Source: Cryptomeria japonica (Eukaryota > Streptophyta > Pinopsida > Cupressales > Cupressaceae). From it: a DNA stretch of 64,000 nt. This document shows positions 1-10,530 of this stretch, piece after piece. Under the pieces are notes generated by a model that ran no database searches, was not told the DNA's origin, and saw nothing but the letters and a program-made list of their open reading frames with translations. Made by a program: the position numbers and the translations under genes. Each line of letters opens with the position of its first letter. Within the stretch, counting starts at the first letter, position 1. The stretch covers positions 768,006,153 through 768,070,152 of the forward strand of contig NC_081414.1 of NCBI RefSeq assembly GCF_030272615.1, given 5' to 3'.

Positions 1-814
1 GCACAACACCAGATAAAGCAGAAAGAACAATCGGTGATAGCACAAAATACATAACTAGTAAATAGTATAAATAATTCTTACAACAGTTTGAAGAATTACA
101 TATGCCACATGTTGGATCGCAGTCCAGGCTACAAACAATGCTTACAACATAATTATAAGATCCGCAGATCATCTACATATCAAATCGGCCTCCAGTAACA
201 GTCTACCGATTCAACCCTAATCCGGACCTCAGCCCTTCCAACTTCAGTCCACCAAACCAAATTCTCGTTGGTATCTACATCCTCGCTCGATCTTGAACTT
301 CTATCTTCTATCTTTTGTCTTCTGTCTCCTCAAATGATTCGCAAAACTTCTATTTATACCATCCGCAAATAATAATAGCTCGATCAAGTCAACCTAAGAC
401 CAACCAATTCATAATGAAACCTGCTAATGGTAACAAGCCAACTCAAATCACTAAGAATATCTCCAAAAAGCATAAAACATCATGCGGTTCTCCAAGAACA
501 TCGGACAAGGCTAAAGAAACATCAATCAATGATCCGCAAGTCACGAAAATCAATCGCAACCCGATTCAATTTCACTCAACACTCTGTAAGACTAACCGGT
601 AAGAACACATCAACCAGGCCAATACTGGAATTGATATCCCACCAGAATCAAATCCAAATGTTATGAATCTCAACACAATAAAGACAACGAACTCAAGGAG
701 TTAAATCCAAATCCACAACGCTAAACTCTCAAACATGAAGAAATGCCACGATCTCCAAGCAATTCCACTGCTAACTACTCAAACCGGTAAGAACTACACC
801 AGTGCTCCTGCATC
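1..814. other. Non-coding sequence, no gene recognised
   Basis: I see no convincing gene here. The open frames at 315-666 have no recognisable domains. A short phrase, CCGGTAAGAAC followed by ACACCAG-like sequence, occurs near 597 and again near 785, which suggests a small duplication. The stretch ends where homology to a chromovirus polyprotein begins at about 815. It may be a truncated older insertion, but I could not define any boundary. Confidence 0.4.
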
Positions 815-1541
815 AGTGAGATGGCTACATTTGGGAGAATATTGCTACAACTCCTCTTATCACATGTACATCAGGATGTCTCCTCTCATGGCACAGTATG
901 GTTATGAGGCCCCCAGCTTTGTTGATTTGATGTTTGGTGATAGCAAAGCCCCTCAAGCTAGGGACGTGGTGCAACAGTGTCAGGATATTTTGAAGGCTTT
1001 GAAAAACAACCTCCAGATTGCACAGAACCAGCAGAGGATGTACGCTGATCAGCAGCGTGTAGAGCGTTCATTCGAGGTTGGAGACATGGTCTATCTTAGA
1101 CTTCAATCTTTCAGACAGTCTACTCTCAAGAAGGTTGGAGTAGAGAAACTGAAGCCACGTTTCTATGGGCCATTCAGAGTCATCATGAGAGTTGATGTCG
1201 TGGCTTACAAGTTGGAGGTATCAGCGAGTAGCAAGGTGCATAATGTTTTCCATGTGTCACGCCTCAAGAAGGTGCTTGGACACAATGTTGTGGTCTCTTC
1301 AGATTTACCTCCCTTGGATGAGGAAGGACAGTTGGTATTTATTCTGAAGGAGATCATTGATTCACGAGAACACTCTTTGAGGAGAAGGACAATCAAAGAG
1401 TATTTGGTGAAGTGGAAGAGCTTACCTGTAGAGGATGCTACTTGGGAGAATGACAAGAATTTGCAGCATCCTAGCTTGTGGTTGCTTGAGGACAAGCAAT
1501 CTTGGGGAGGGCGGACTGTAATATCCCCTTCTCGGCGGTAA
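815..1541 (+). pseudogene. Chromovirus pol remnant: integrase C-terminus plus chromodomain
   Basis: This is the 3' end of a Ty3/gypsy chromovirus polyprotein. Recognisable homology starts near 815, although the frame is open from 735. It runs from the end of the integrase (a YNSSYHMYIRMSPLMAQYG segment typical of plant gypsy integrases) through a GPF motif (FYGPFRVI). It continues through the KVHNVFHVSRLKK segment to a C-terminal chromodomain (ILKEIIDSREHSL, then YLVKWKSLPVEDATWE). The chromodomain is known to steer integration to particular chromatin. Gag, protease, RT, RNase H and the catalytic integrase core are missing, so this is a 5'-truncated relic. The frame ends inside the 3' LTR, as is common in Tekay/Del-type elements; that lineage name is my inference from the C-terminus only. 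Confidence 0.85.
1503..1515 (+). other. Polypurine tract of the chromovirus
   Basis: A purine-rich run (TGGGGAGGGCGGA) lies two bases before TGTAATATCCCC, which is the likely start of the 3' LTR. Position and composition fit the plus-strand primer of a gypsy element. Confidence 0.7.
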
Positions 1542-1748
1542 TCAGTGTAGTTGACCATTAGCCTATTCTGGAGACCCGTAGGCTAGTCAGAAGCAGAAAT
1601 TAGGGTTTCCTACCTCTAAGAGGATATTTTTTCATTTTTGAAGGCTTGCATGTTGGATTTTGTCAGATTGGGTTTTGGATTATTTCTGGGTTTTCAGAAA
1701 ACTTCGCAATGAGGGTACATGCATAGCAAGTGATGGAGTTTGACTAAC

Positions 1749-1960
1749 TTACTATTTTTAGTAACTGGAGGCAGAAGCAGCTAAGTTCTTTGGGTTTTTT
1801 CTGGGTTTTCTGAGAGCTCTTCGATGGTATAACATGCAAATAAATTTGAAGATGTTTCTGGGACTTACTATTTTTAGTAAGTTCGGTAGCTGCTCAAAAT
1901 GTGGAAAAAATCACTTTGGGAACACTTACTATTTTTAGCAGTATGCTATTTATAGTAAGT
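1749..1960. repeat. Repeated TTACTA/TAGTAA hairpins in the chromovirus LTR
   Basis: TTACTATTTTTAGTAA occurs at 1749-1764 and, with an extended stem ACTTACTA/TAGTAAGT, at 1863-1882. A third, longer-looped version spans 1924-1960. Each copy can fold into a short hairpin. Confidence 0.6.
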
Positions 1961-3266
1961 CCTATTTTTGGAAGTGTTATTTTTAGCAGGGGTTCGACAA
2001 CTCAACTCAGTGTCTATTTTCGGCAATGCAATTCAGTACCTTGGCCTCAGTTCATTTTGGCAATATTCAGCATTTGGAAGAGGAAGTATTTTTTTACTAC
2101 TTTATTTTTATCCATGGCCGAGGCAAAATTTGTTTATGACTTCAAGGGGTCAACTTGGTGTTAGAGATTAAATTATAACTCAAGGCAAATGGGTCAATTT
2201 TCTAAGTATATTGCCTTAGTTATATTTTTATTTTTGAAGTCATAGTTGGGCGCCCACTTTACTATTTACTTTATGAAACTTACACTTATCAAAAAGGGCG
2301 ATTAAGGGTGAAAGTGAGATGGGTGAACTTGTGCAAGGAAATGAAATGAAATGCAATGCCAAATGTGGATGAAATGGAATGGCATTTGGTTTGGGTGCAT
2401 TTGGAGAGCATTTGAATTTGAATTTGGCTGGCAGAAAGTTATAATTACAGGCCTTGGGCTCTCATTTTGGTATCTATTATTGCTTTGATAAGGAAGTGTT
2501 GTTGAAATAATATCAGACTCTCTTACCTCCTAGTGCTTCAGTTTCGTGCTTGAAAGATAGTGCCTAGCTGAATCTATAACTGTTTCTCATCCAGAGGAGC
2601 AAATTGGGGCTCAATGAAGATGAACTTTTATGGATTTTTTATTTTTGGGAGTGTTGTAGTGTGTTTCTAGGTTGTTGTCTTCCAGTTTAGCTGAAACGTG
2701 TTTTCGTTCGTAGCTCCTTGTGTGTGTGTCAGCTCATTCTGGGTGTTTGTTTGTCCAATTCCTATGTCGTGGGCGATTCATCCGGTAAGTTTTTGTTGAA
2801 CATTTTGAAGTATTGGATTTTATATTGCAAGTCATACTTTTTTGTCATAGACACCCTTGCTAGGAGGTGTTTGGGTTGCATGTTATGTTGTTTCTGAATT
2901 GTTAGTGTCCTTTTCTCAGTCCTGCACTAGTCGTTGTATGTCTAGGGTCTTTGAGGGTGTGTTTAGAGTTAATTTGGGTGTGTTGGGAGTGAGATAGAAC
3001 TGTTTTGTGTGGATTTTATGTTGCTGGTCTGTATTTCCAACATGTTGTTCATTCATATCAGATTCGGTTCTTCAAGATTGAAGTTGGTTTTTAGGTGTGT
3101 GAGTTCTTTGGTGTGGTGAGAGGAGTCTTGGGTTTGCGTTTTGGTTATGAACATTGAATATCTATTATGAATCATTTGTAATGCTGGTTAGTGGTACTAA
3201 CAACAATTTTTATTGATTTCTCTTAGTCCCACTGCATAAATGGAAGAGGTTGGCTTCACTGCCTAC

Positions 3267-3271
3267 CTTTG
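3267..3271. repeat. Target site duplication of copy A (left), CTTTG
   Basis: CTTTG lies directly before the TG of the LTR and recurs at 10037-10041 directly after its terminal CA. A 5-bp duplication is typical of Ty3/gypsy integration and proves both LTR boundaries. Confidence 0.9.
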
Positions 3272-3715
3272 TGTTGTGACCATTTCACACATCGCCCCAT
3301 AGCAAATGGGGACCCCCTCTCTTTTTTGCTTGTTTTTCGCTCGTTTTCGCTTTCATTTTTAGGGTTTTGTTAGTCAGTTAGTTGTCTGGATTTAGGGCCA
3401 AGCCTTAGGGTTTTAAATTTTGCCTTTTCAAGCCAAAATCCAGTCATTTTTGAGAGCTTCTGAGCTTCTTTTCTAGAATGCAAATTTTTGAATGCAATGA
3501 TTTCGCCAAAATGGTCTAATTTTCAATTAGAATGTTCATGCAGGACTTAAACTTGTCTAAGTGTTGACCGTCAATATGAATTTTTGTCTGATTGAATATT
3601 TTGACCAAATTTTGACCTTTTTGAATTTTGATCCTGGGCATTGGAATTGATTTGTTTTCGCCTCGTGAAGTGTTAAAATGTGAAAAATCTTGTTATTTTG
3701 GCCCGTAGGAGCAAA

Positions 3716-4790
3716 ATCGCTCCTGTCCCTCAGTGAAGGACGGGAGCTCATTTTCAAATATCTCTTCATCCTTGCAGAGTCCAGACAAATTTTACGTTTG
3801 AAGTGATGGAGAACGGCGAGATCTTTCCATTGAATATAAATTGAAGATTTTTATGAGCACAGAAATGCCTCCAGGAGGAAAATCGCTCCTGTCCCTCAGT
3901 GAAGGACCAGAGCTACAATTCAAATTTCGCCTTGTCCTTGCAAGATTTTGAAAGTTTAATGATTTGAGGACGTCCAAAGGAAGATACTTTGCCAAATGAA
4001 TATAATTTGATATGCAAAAACGAAGGAGAATGACCTATATTGACCATATCGCTCCTGTCCCTCTCCAAGGGACCAGGGCGAAGTACCTTGTAACTCTCGT
4101 CCCTCTCCCAGGGACCAGAGCGATTTCCTTCATTATGCAAAATCCAGACAAGGGTCAAGGCAAGTTTACGTTCAAAAACAAAGGAAAACATGAGGTGAAC
4201 GCATTGAATATAATTTGAAGATTTTTTGGACGTCCATACCAGTGTTAAATGCCTAGTTCGCTCCTGTCCCTCAGGAAGGGACCAGAGCGATTTTTGATAT
4301 AATTGTTTTTCTTGCAAAGTTACAAATGATGTCAAGGCATGAACGAATAGAGGGAAGAAGGACGAGTCCGTTGAATATAAACTTGGAACCAGGCAAAGTG
4401 AGATAGTGGCCACAAGGGAAGGATCGCTCCTGTCCCTCTCCAAGGGACCAGGGCGATGTTAGGCAAAACACATGATATTCTTTGAAAATCACGTTAAGAC
4501 AAGGGCGCACAAGGTTTTAAATAGCATTTGGAAGATGATACAAGGAAAGGATCGTACCAAAATGGAGAATTTCAAGCAAAAAACTTAGGATCGCTCCTGT
4601 CCCTCTCCAAGGGACCAGGGCGATAATGGTCATAAAATGCATTTGTTCGCACAAGAAAGAAATTCAAATTCGAAGGACCACCAGATGATCGATTTGGAAC
4701 GTGGAAATGAAGGAGTTGAACGTTGAAAACGCAAGAATCATGCCAAAGATGGTGAATCGCTCCTGTCCCTCTCCAAGGGACCAGAGCGAT
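3716..4790 (+). repeat. Hairpin-repeat array, 8 units (copy A)
   Basis: Eight copies of an imperfect ~35-nt palindrome (ATCGCTCC ... GGGCGAT with inner arms GTCCCT and AGGGAC) start near 3716, 3882, 4048, 4095, 4258, 4424, 4589 and 4756. The spacing is about 165 bp, except for one close pair 47 bp apart. The sequence between units is diverged but repeatedly contains TTGAATATAAATTTGAAG-like and CGTCC phrases, as in an old tandem array. Confidence 0.9.
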
Positions 4791-5118
4791 GAGGTACGTC
4801 CCTTTATTTTCATATTTTTGGCGCCAAATTAAACAATTCAAATATCCTTAAATGCTAAATCGATTTAAAAAATTGAAAATCCTATTTAAATTGGCATTTA
4901 ATATGGCGTTAATCTTTATTAATTATTTTTTTGCCTTTATTAAAATCGAAATTTGCAAATAAAAATGCAAGGCATTAATAATTAATTATTTAATTAATAA
5001 AAAATCGATTTCAAGCGCTCATATATGGAAGTCGGCCTTGTTATGTCATTGCAAATCATTTAAAAATCGTTTGAAATTGTTATATTTTATCAAGTTGGCC
5101 AAAGAGATAAATCGATAA

Positions 5119-5135
5119 GAGCGCTATATATATAG
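5119..5135 (+). promoter_or_regulatory. First LTR promoter, TATA box (copy A)
   Basis: GAGCGCTATATATATAGGG lies about 640 bp before the LTR ORF. The same position in both LTRs of B carries GCGCTATATATGG, and LTR C has GCGCCCTATAAAGG. Conservation of a TATA box after GCGC across diverged copies supports a real core promoter for the ORF mRNA. Confidence 0.6.
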
Positions 5136-5756
5136 GGGGGTGAAAACTATTATTTTCACATCATTATTTTACCTCTCTACATGCGAATTAAGGAAGACGA
5201 AGGAAAGTGTTAAGTGTGTTCAAAGATAGTGCGAATATTATCCAAGGTGGTGCAAGTTTTATTCATACCAAAGGTGGCGCTAATATAGAGTGCGAATTAC
5301 ATTGAAGACCAAGGGTGGTGCGAGTTTGAAGGTTCATTTGAAACCACGTCCAAGGCGAACTTGAAGACCACGCCAAAGTACGAATTTGAAGATCCATTTG
5401 AGACCACGTCCAAGGCGATAATTGAAGATCACGTCCTGTCCAGAGGTGGCGAAGTCAATTCTGAGGAGATCATATTGAAGATTACTTTATACCTCAATTT
5501 TGCCTAGGCGAATTTTGTTTTTGCATTCTAGAGTTAGCTCTCTATCGAGGTATGGCGATTTATTGTTATTGTTTTATTCATTCATCGTCATATTTCAATT
5601 TTTGAAATTTTGATCCTTGAATATCTCTTAGCTCAATCGTTGTATTTTAGGAAATGATAACTCTAGAGACTTATCATGAGGTTTCCTAAAATTTATCTCT
5701 CTTATTTACGTTATTTATTGCAAAATCTATTTCTTATAATGAAATGTTGTGTAGGT

Positions 5757-8700
5757 ATGGCGACCCCAAAGGCGGGAGCATCCACCAGTCGCTCGGCTCT
5801 CATGAAAGAAGATTAGAAGACCGAAGAAGTGGAGACCAAGATCGTGTCCAAGTGGAGCAACATTGGAGATACCAACTTGGGGAACTTTAGCACGAAGAAG
5901 TTCCGAGAGGTCCCTTACATCGGCAAGCCATCACCTGTCGCCCGGAGAATAATAGAGAGTGGCATCATTAAGGCGGCCGGTTTTCCTCCAGCCATTCAAT
6001 GCCACGAGTTGATGATCGAGTGTGCCCGTCATTACAATCCACAGTCCAGGACAATTGTGTCCAATGAAGGAAACACTTTGGCGTACCTTTCAGAGGAAGC
6101 CATAAGTGAAGCCTTCCATCTTCCAGAGCACAGGGACATGATATACAAGAGCATTGAAGGAGCCAGATCAGTGTATGATGATGATCCAGATGCTTGCCTA
6201 AGCATAATCAACAAGAACTGGCTACTTAAGAGTCGTCCCCGTCTGAGCAAAGTACCGAACACACCGCACAGGATTGATTTCCAAGAGGAGTACAGAGATT
6301 TGATCACCATGCTCAACAGAGTCACAGGAGCACCTCATGCCTTCTATTTTGAGAAATGGATGTTTTACTTCATCCAGGTGATTGTTCAAGGAAAGGGTAC
6401 AATACATTGGGCTAGGATAATTAGCCATTGCTTAGACGTACAGTTGAGAAGACTCAGGGCTACTAAGTCCTTCCACATGAGTTCATATGTCATCTATGCC
6501 TTAATCAGGAGCGTTGAGTACGCAGGACTACCTCACAGAGGAGTGATTGGAAGAGGACCCGGCGAGGTCAGAGTTTGTGAATCCTATACCTACTTGCATC
6601 ATCCACCAGGGAAGAACTACAAGTTAATCAATGATACTTTCACGATGAACATCACAAGGACGTTGCAAGGAGGGATTCACAACAGATTATCTCAGGATGC
6701 CCAGGAATTCATCAAGAGGTACGGTGCTTGGTTCATTCAGTTTCCCAAGTTCACTTACATTAGAGTGTATGGATGTCCTTTACCTCCATACATGTTGCCG
6801 AGGTACCCAACAGACAGAATTGTGTTACTTGAAGTAACAAGGCAGTTGGCAGCATATGTGAAGGCATTCAGACACAGATATCAGAATGGAGTTCAGGTAC
6901 CTATTATTTTGGGTAATTCAGTTGAGGTATGTCCTACTGTCTTAGCCATGGATGACGCAGAGAAGGAGTTAGCCTTGTATCCCTTTTCATCTTTTGCTTG
7001 GAGGAATAGTTTTGATCCACATGGATACTTAGAGGAGACGGTCGGTAGAAGATTTAGGCATGAGTACCAGATTGAAGATTTTATGATGAATCTCCTAGAT
7101 GATCTCGAAGTGAAACGAAAGATACATTCTAGATTGCCTTTGGATTTCATCAGGAAATGTAAGATTTACAGAGTAGCCGACCAAGCTCAGGACAACGGCA
7201 GGCACATCCAATCTTCATATGATAGAGAAAGCAAAACAATAAGTTTGAATTGGAATGAGCCCGAGGCCGTGGATTTAGATGATTTGATGGCACCAGTCTT
7301 GTCTTGTACTCGCAGATGGATAGACGTTCAACATCAGAAGTTGAGAGAACAGGGCATAGCCATGTCTTTTACTTTGGAAGAAAAGCCAGCCGAAGGTGGA
7401 GCCAGTGTTAGTGAAGGCAATCCTAATCCTAGGAATTCAGGTGAAGGTAACCTTCGATGTGCCAGTGAGGGCAATCTTCATTCGAGAGGTTCGAAGAGAA
7501 AGGAAAGATCAGAAAAGAAAGAGCCTTCCAAGAAAAAGCAAGGTGCCAACAAAGATCAAACACCAGGTACTTCTTCCAGACCAGAGGATAGAACAATTCA
7601 AGTGGAAGAATCCATGGAATCGGTGGTACAGAATGATAGGCAGGAGGAAGGATAGATGCAGCATGTTTCATCCGATGGATCTCTCCAAGACTACGATTTA
7701 GATAATGATAATGAAGTAACATCTCCTCCCAGACAAGAAGAAATAGTACATAAAGAAATTCAAGTTCAAGAGACAAGATCAAATATCCCAGATTGGTTGA
7801 AGGAAAGATTGACTAAGGTGATCGTAATTGAGGACGAGGACAGTGCAATTGATTTAGAGAGCCTTGTTGGACGTTCACATATGACAACAGAGAAGAAGAA
7901 GGCTACAAAGATGTCCAAGATGATTCGAGATGAGACTGGATCTAGAAAGCTGCAGATAGCTACACCAGCAGCAGACAAATATGAGGGTGAGATCCTAGCA
8001 GAGGACTATCATATACAGACTATTGAGTTAGGACCATCCACAGCAGAGCAGACTTTAGATGATGCCACCGACACATTTGAGGCATTGAAGGACAAGTTTA
8101 GAGAGGAAGTAGAAAAGAATAGGAAGCTTGAGAAAGAGGTCGGTGCATGGAGGACATATTTCAGTCACATCAATGAACCTTTGGGATGTCAGGATCCAGT
8201 TAGATCACCACTGCAGGCATTACCCCTTCAATCAATCAATGAAGCAGAAAGATTCAGGAATATGGTCCAGCGTACATGTAGTTGGATGGATAGATCTCAC
8301 ACGGTGGCCATTGAGTTTGTTACAAGGATGTCGAAGATCACCCATCAGGCTATCCAAGTTCTTGAGATTATTCACAGATTGATGGCAACAGTAGCTGCAT
8401 TTGCCCATACCAAGGACGTTGTCATTCCTGTCTTGAAAGTTATAAGACACACATCCAGAAGAATTTTAGCACAAGAGAGGATCTTAGAAGGTGATTCTCA
8501 CAGTTTGTTTCAGTGGTCAACCTTACTCCATATAAAGAGTGTTCTCTTTGAGGACATCAGTGTTAGATGTGGTCAAGTTGAGGAGGTGATCAATCCGATC
8601 CAGGACAGAGTATTTGAGGTACTTCGTACCATTCTTGGTAGAAGGATCGAGGTCGAGACAGATGTGGATATACAAGAATTTGAGGATAGAATCAAGATCA

Positions 8701-8978
8701 TCTTTCGCAAGGACGCAGATGTTACAGATGAGCAGTATGATCAGATGTATGCCACCATGCTCCTGATTGATAGAACAAAGGAACTTGAACCTACTTGGGA
8801 CACAGCTCTTCTAGATGCATTTGATCAGGTTATCCACTTAGAAGAGAGTATCAAGAATCTTCCCGAGATTCCAAGCACAGAAATCGAAGAAATCGTGACA
8901 AAATTCATTGCATATGCTAAGAAAGAGAATTGGAAAGGGAATAAGATTCTAGATGAAAGGTTGTTACAGATGACATGA
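5757..8978 (+). pseudogene. LTR-encoded protein, copy A (two nonsense codons)
   Basis: Equivalent to the intact 1,073-codon ORF of the 5' LTR of B and exactly the same length (3,222 nt), so there is no net indel. It begins MATPKAGAS. Codon 20 is TAG (5814-5816) and another TAG lies at 7653-7655; both correspond to CAG in B. The remaining frame is open and highly similar to B over its full length, including the basic KRKERSEKKEPSKKK segment and the C-terminal helical region. Function unknown. The nonsense changes mean this copy cannot make the full protein. Confidence 0.88.
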
Positions 8979-9080
8979 CATCTTATTTCTCATTGGTTGA
9001 TACCTCCTAGATTTTTGTGCCAAATTTAATATTTGGCTATGTATTTAATGTTGTTCAGTAAAAAGGAGGTCATTTGTAAC

Positions 9081-9170
9081 AAACCCTAATTAGGGTTTAG
9101 GTGTCATGATCTTGTCCATTGATTTACTTTCAATCTGGACCTTTCATTGTAATTGGGGATGCTATTTATA
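9081..9170 (+). promoter_or_regulatory. Second LTR promoter (copy A): telo-box palindrome plus TATA
   Basis: The palindrome AAACCCTAATTAGGGTTT (9081-9098) lies about 100 bp after the ORF stop. CTATTTATACCCCC (TATA-like, 9163-9176) follows about 65 bp later. The same arrangement occurs in both LTRs of B, in C and in D. It probably directs the genomic transcript that starts at R. Confidence 0.6.
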
Positions 9171-9487
9171 CCCCCATTTTTCATTTCATTTGAGAATAGA
9201 AAAATAGTGAATAGTGTGAGAAATAATAGTTGATGTAATAGAGAGATTAGAGTTAGAAGCAATTTTTATTTTGTAGCAAGATTGAGTCTTGAAGAGAGAA
9301 ACTCAAGCAATTGTTGTATATGATGACTTGGAAATCAATAAAATATTGAAGTTATGGTGTTTTGTTGCAAATTTCTTAAGTTATCTTCATGGTTGTTGGA
9401 TGTACTTGAATCACGCTCAATCAAAGTAATTTGTTAATTTGAAAGGCTAAGTGTGAGATTTGATATTTGGTAGGATTCGCAATCCAA

Positions 9488-9535
9488 ACCACTAGCTCCT
9501 TGCTGATTGTAGGAACGCCTTGCGTGGTCAACTGG
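9488..9535 (+). other. Conserved U5 block (copy A)
   Basis: A ~48-nt block starts ACCACTAGCTCCTTG and ends GCCTTGCGTGGTCAACTGG. It recurs at the matching place in B, C and D although most of the surrounding sequence is diverged. See the separate finding. Confidence 0.6.
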
Positions 9536-10036
9536 AAAACATTTTGAGTCCTTAACCTTCAAGCATTTTCGCATCTAGGATATGTACCTTCGTAGTAGTG
9601 TCCTTGGTCTTTGATGCATTGAATACCATTATTACCTTAGAAGATCGCACTAATTTCAATTGAGTTGTTATCTTATGGCAAAATTGAAGTTGGTTGAGTC
9701 TTGCCAAATCTCATTCATGCTAAGTCGTTCATAGGGTTAGGCTAGATTAGACTTCCTTAAACCCTATCTCTTTTCCATTTTTTGAAAGTTCCTTTTAGAT
9801 TAGTAAAATCTTCGAGCCTTTGGAATCCGTAAGACGCCTTGAAGGAGACAGCAAATCACATCATACCACTAAAAAGCTTGTCCACACGTGGAGACCCCAC
9901 TAAAAGAACCTTGGAGTCCATCTAACTGATCCTTTTTGCAGATCTTCAGCAGTTAGAGACTATTTTCTCAAGAGAGGATAAGATACCCTTAGGTATTTTA
10001 TTCTGTGTTAGGCTGTGTACAAAACACACGTCAACA

Positions 10037-10041
10037 CTTTG
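10037..10041. repeat. Target site duplication of copy A (right), CTTTG
   Basis: Perfect match to 3267-3271, directly after the LTR end GTCAACA. Confidence 0.9.
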
Positions 10042-10530
10042 GACAGTGATTTCTAGTAATTCGGATAATCCATATTTGCATTGTAAAGTTGATTAGTAGT
10101 ACTAATAGCTATCAATTTGGATTGTTGCTCTTAGTCCCACTGCATATGTGGAAAAGGCTGACTTGCCGCCTTCTTATTTATTGTAACGTTGTCCTCCCAC
10201 TGAATAAACGGTTGAGTTTATTGTTATTTCATTTTCAGTCCTCCCACTAAATAAGTGGTCGAGTGATTGTTGTTCCTTCAGTTTGTAATCTTCTAATTGG
10301 CTAGTTGCACTACCATACTATTGGAGAAGTGCTTACACCTACTGGAAAAGTGGAAGGGGTTGGCTTGCCACCCAGTATTGTATTTGAGATTTCATTTCCA
10401 GCAGTTTATTGTGCTAACGATCCCCTTTGACACCGTATGCTCTCACCCTCCCATATTGGGCTCTCGATGATCAGAAAGTGAAAAGGTTACTTTCAGCAGT
10501 GTTGATTTTGCATTATCTAACCCTCACGGG
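10042..10530 (+). mobile_element. Chromovirus LTR, right part, with CCCACT hairpin repeats
   Basis: This continues the LTR cut by copy A. It holds several copies of a CCCACT(G/A)(A/C)ATAAGTGG-like phrase (near 10137, 10196, 10246 and 10339), some of them self-complementary (CCACT/AGTGG). The same phrase is present left of copy A near 3228. The end of the LTR is not clear. Confidence 0.45.

Larger units (their letters stand above)
1517..3271 (+). mobile_element. Chromovirus 3' LTR, left part (interrupted)
   Basis: The LTR begins TGTAATATCCCC directly after the polypurine tract and overlaps the last codons of pol. It is non-coding. It is interrupted at 3271/3272 by solo LTR copy A and resumes at 10042. 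Both sides share a motif with TTAGTCCCACTGCATA followed by TGGAAnAGGnTGnCTT (3219 and 10134), so the two sides once belonged together. The right end was not located; about 10530 is a guess. Confidence 0.6.
3272..10036 (+). mobile_element. Copy A: solo giant LTR (6,765 bp) with 5-bp TSD
   Basis: The element starts TGTTGTGACC and ends GTCAACA, the same termini as the LTRs of element B. It is flanked by CTTTG on both sides, with no primer-binding site or gag-pol. It is therefore a solo LTR, left by recombination between the two LTRs of a former full element. It contains the whole LTR programme: terminal hairpin, 8-unit hairpin array, first TATA box, long ORF (two nonsense codons), telo-box palindrome, second TATA box and a conserved U5 block. 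It is about 650 bp shorter than the LTRs of B, which matches four missing hairpin units of about 163 bp. It sits inside the chromovirus LTR. Confidence 0.93.

Noticed and set aside
9081-9098. Interstitial telomere repeat
   Set aside because: There is just one facing pair of AAACCCTA units at a fixed promoter-proximal position in every LTR, not a telomeric tract.
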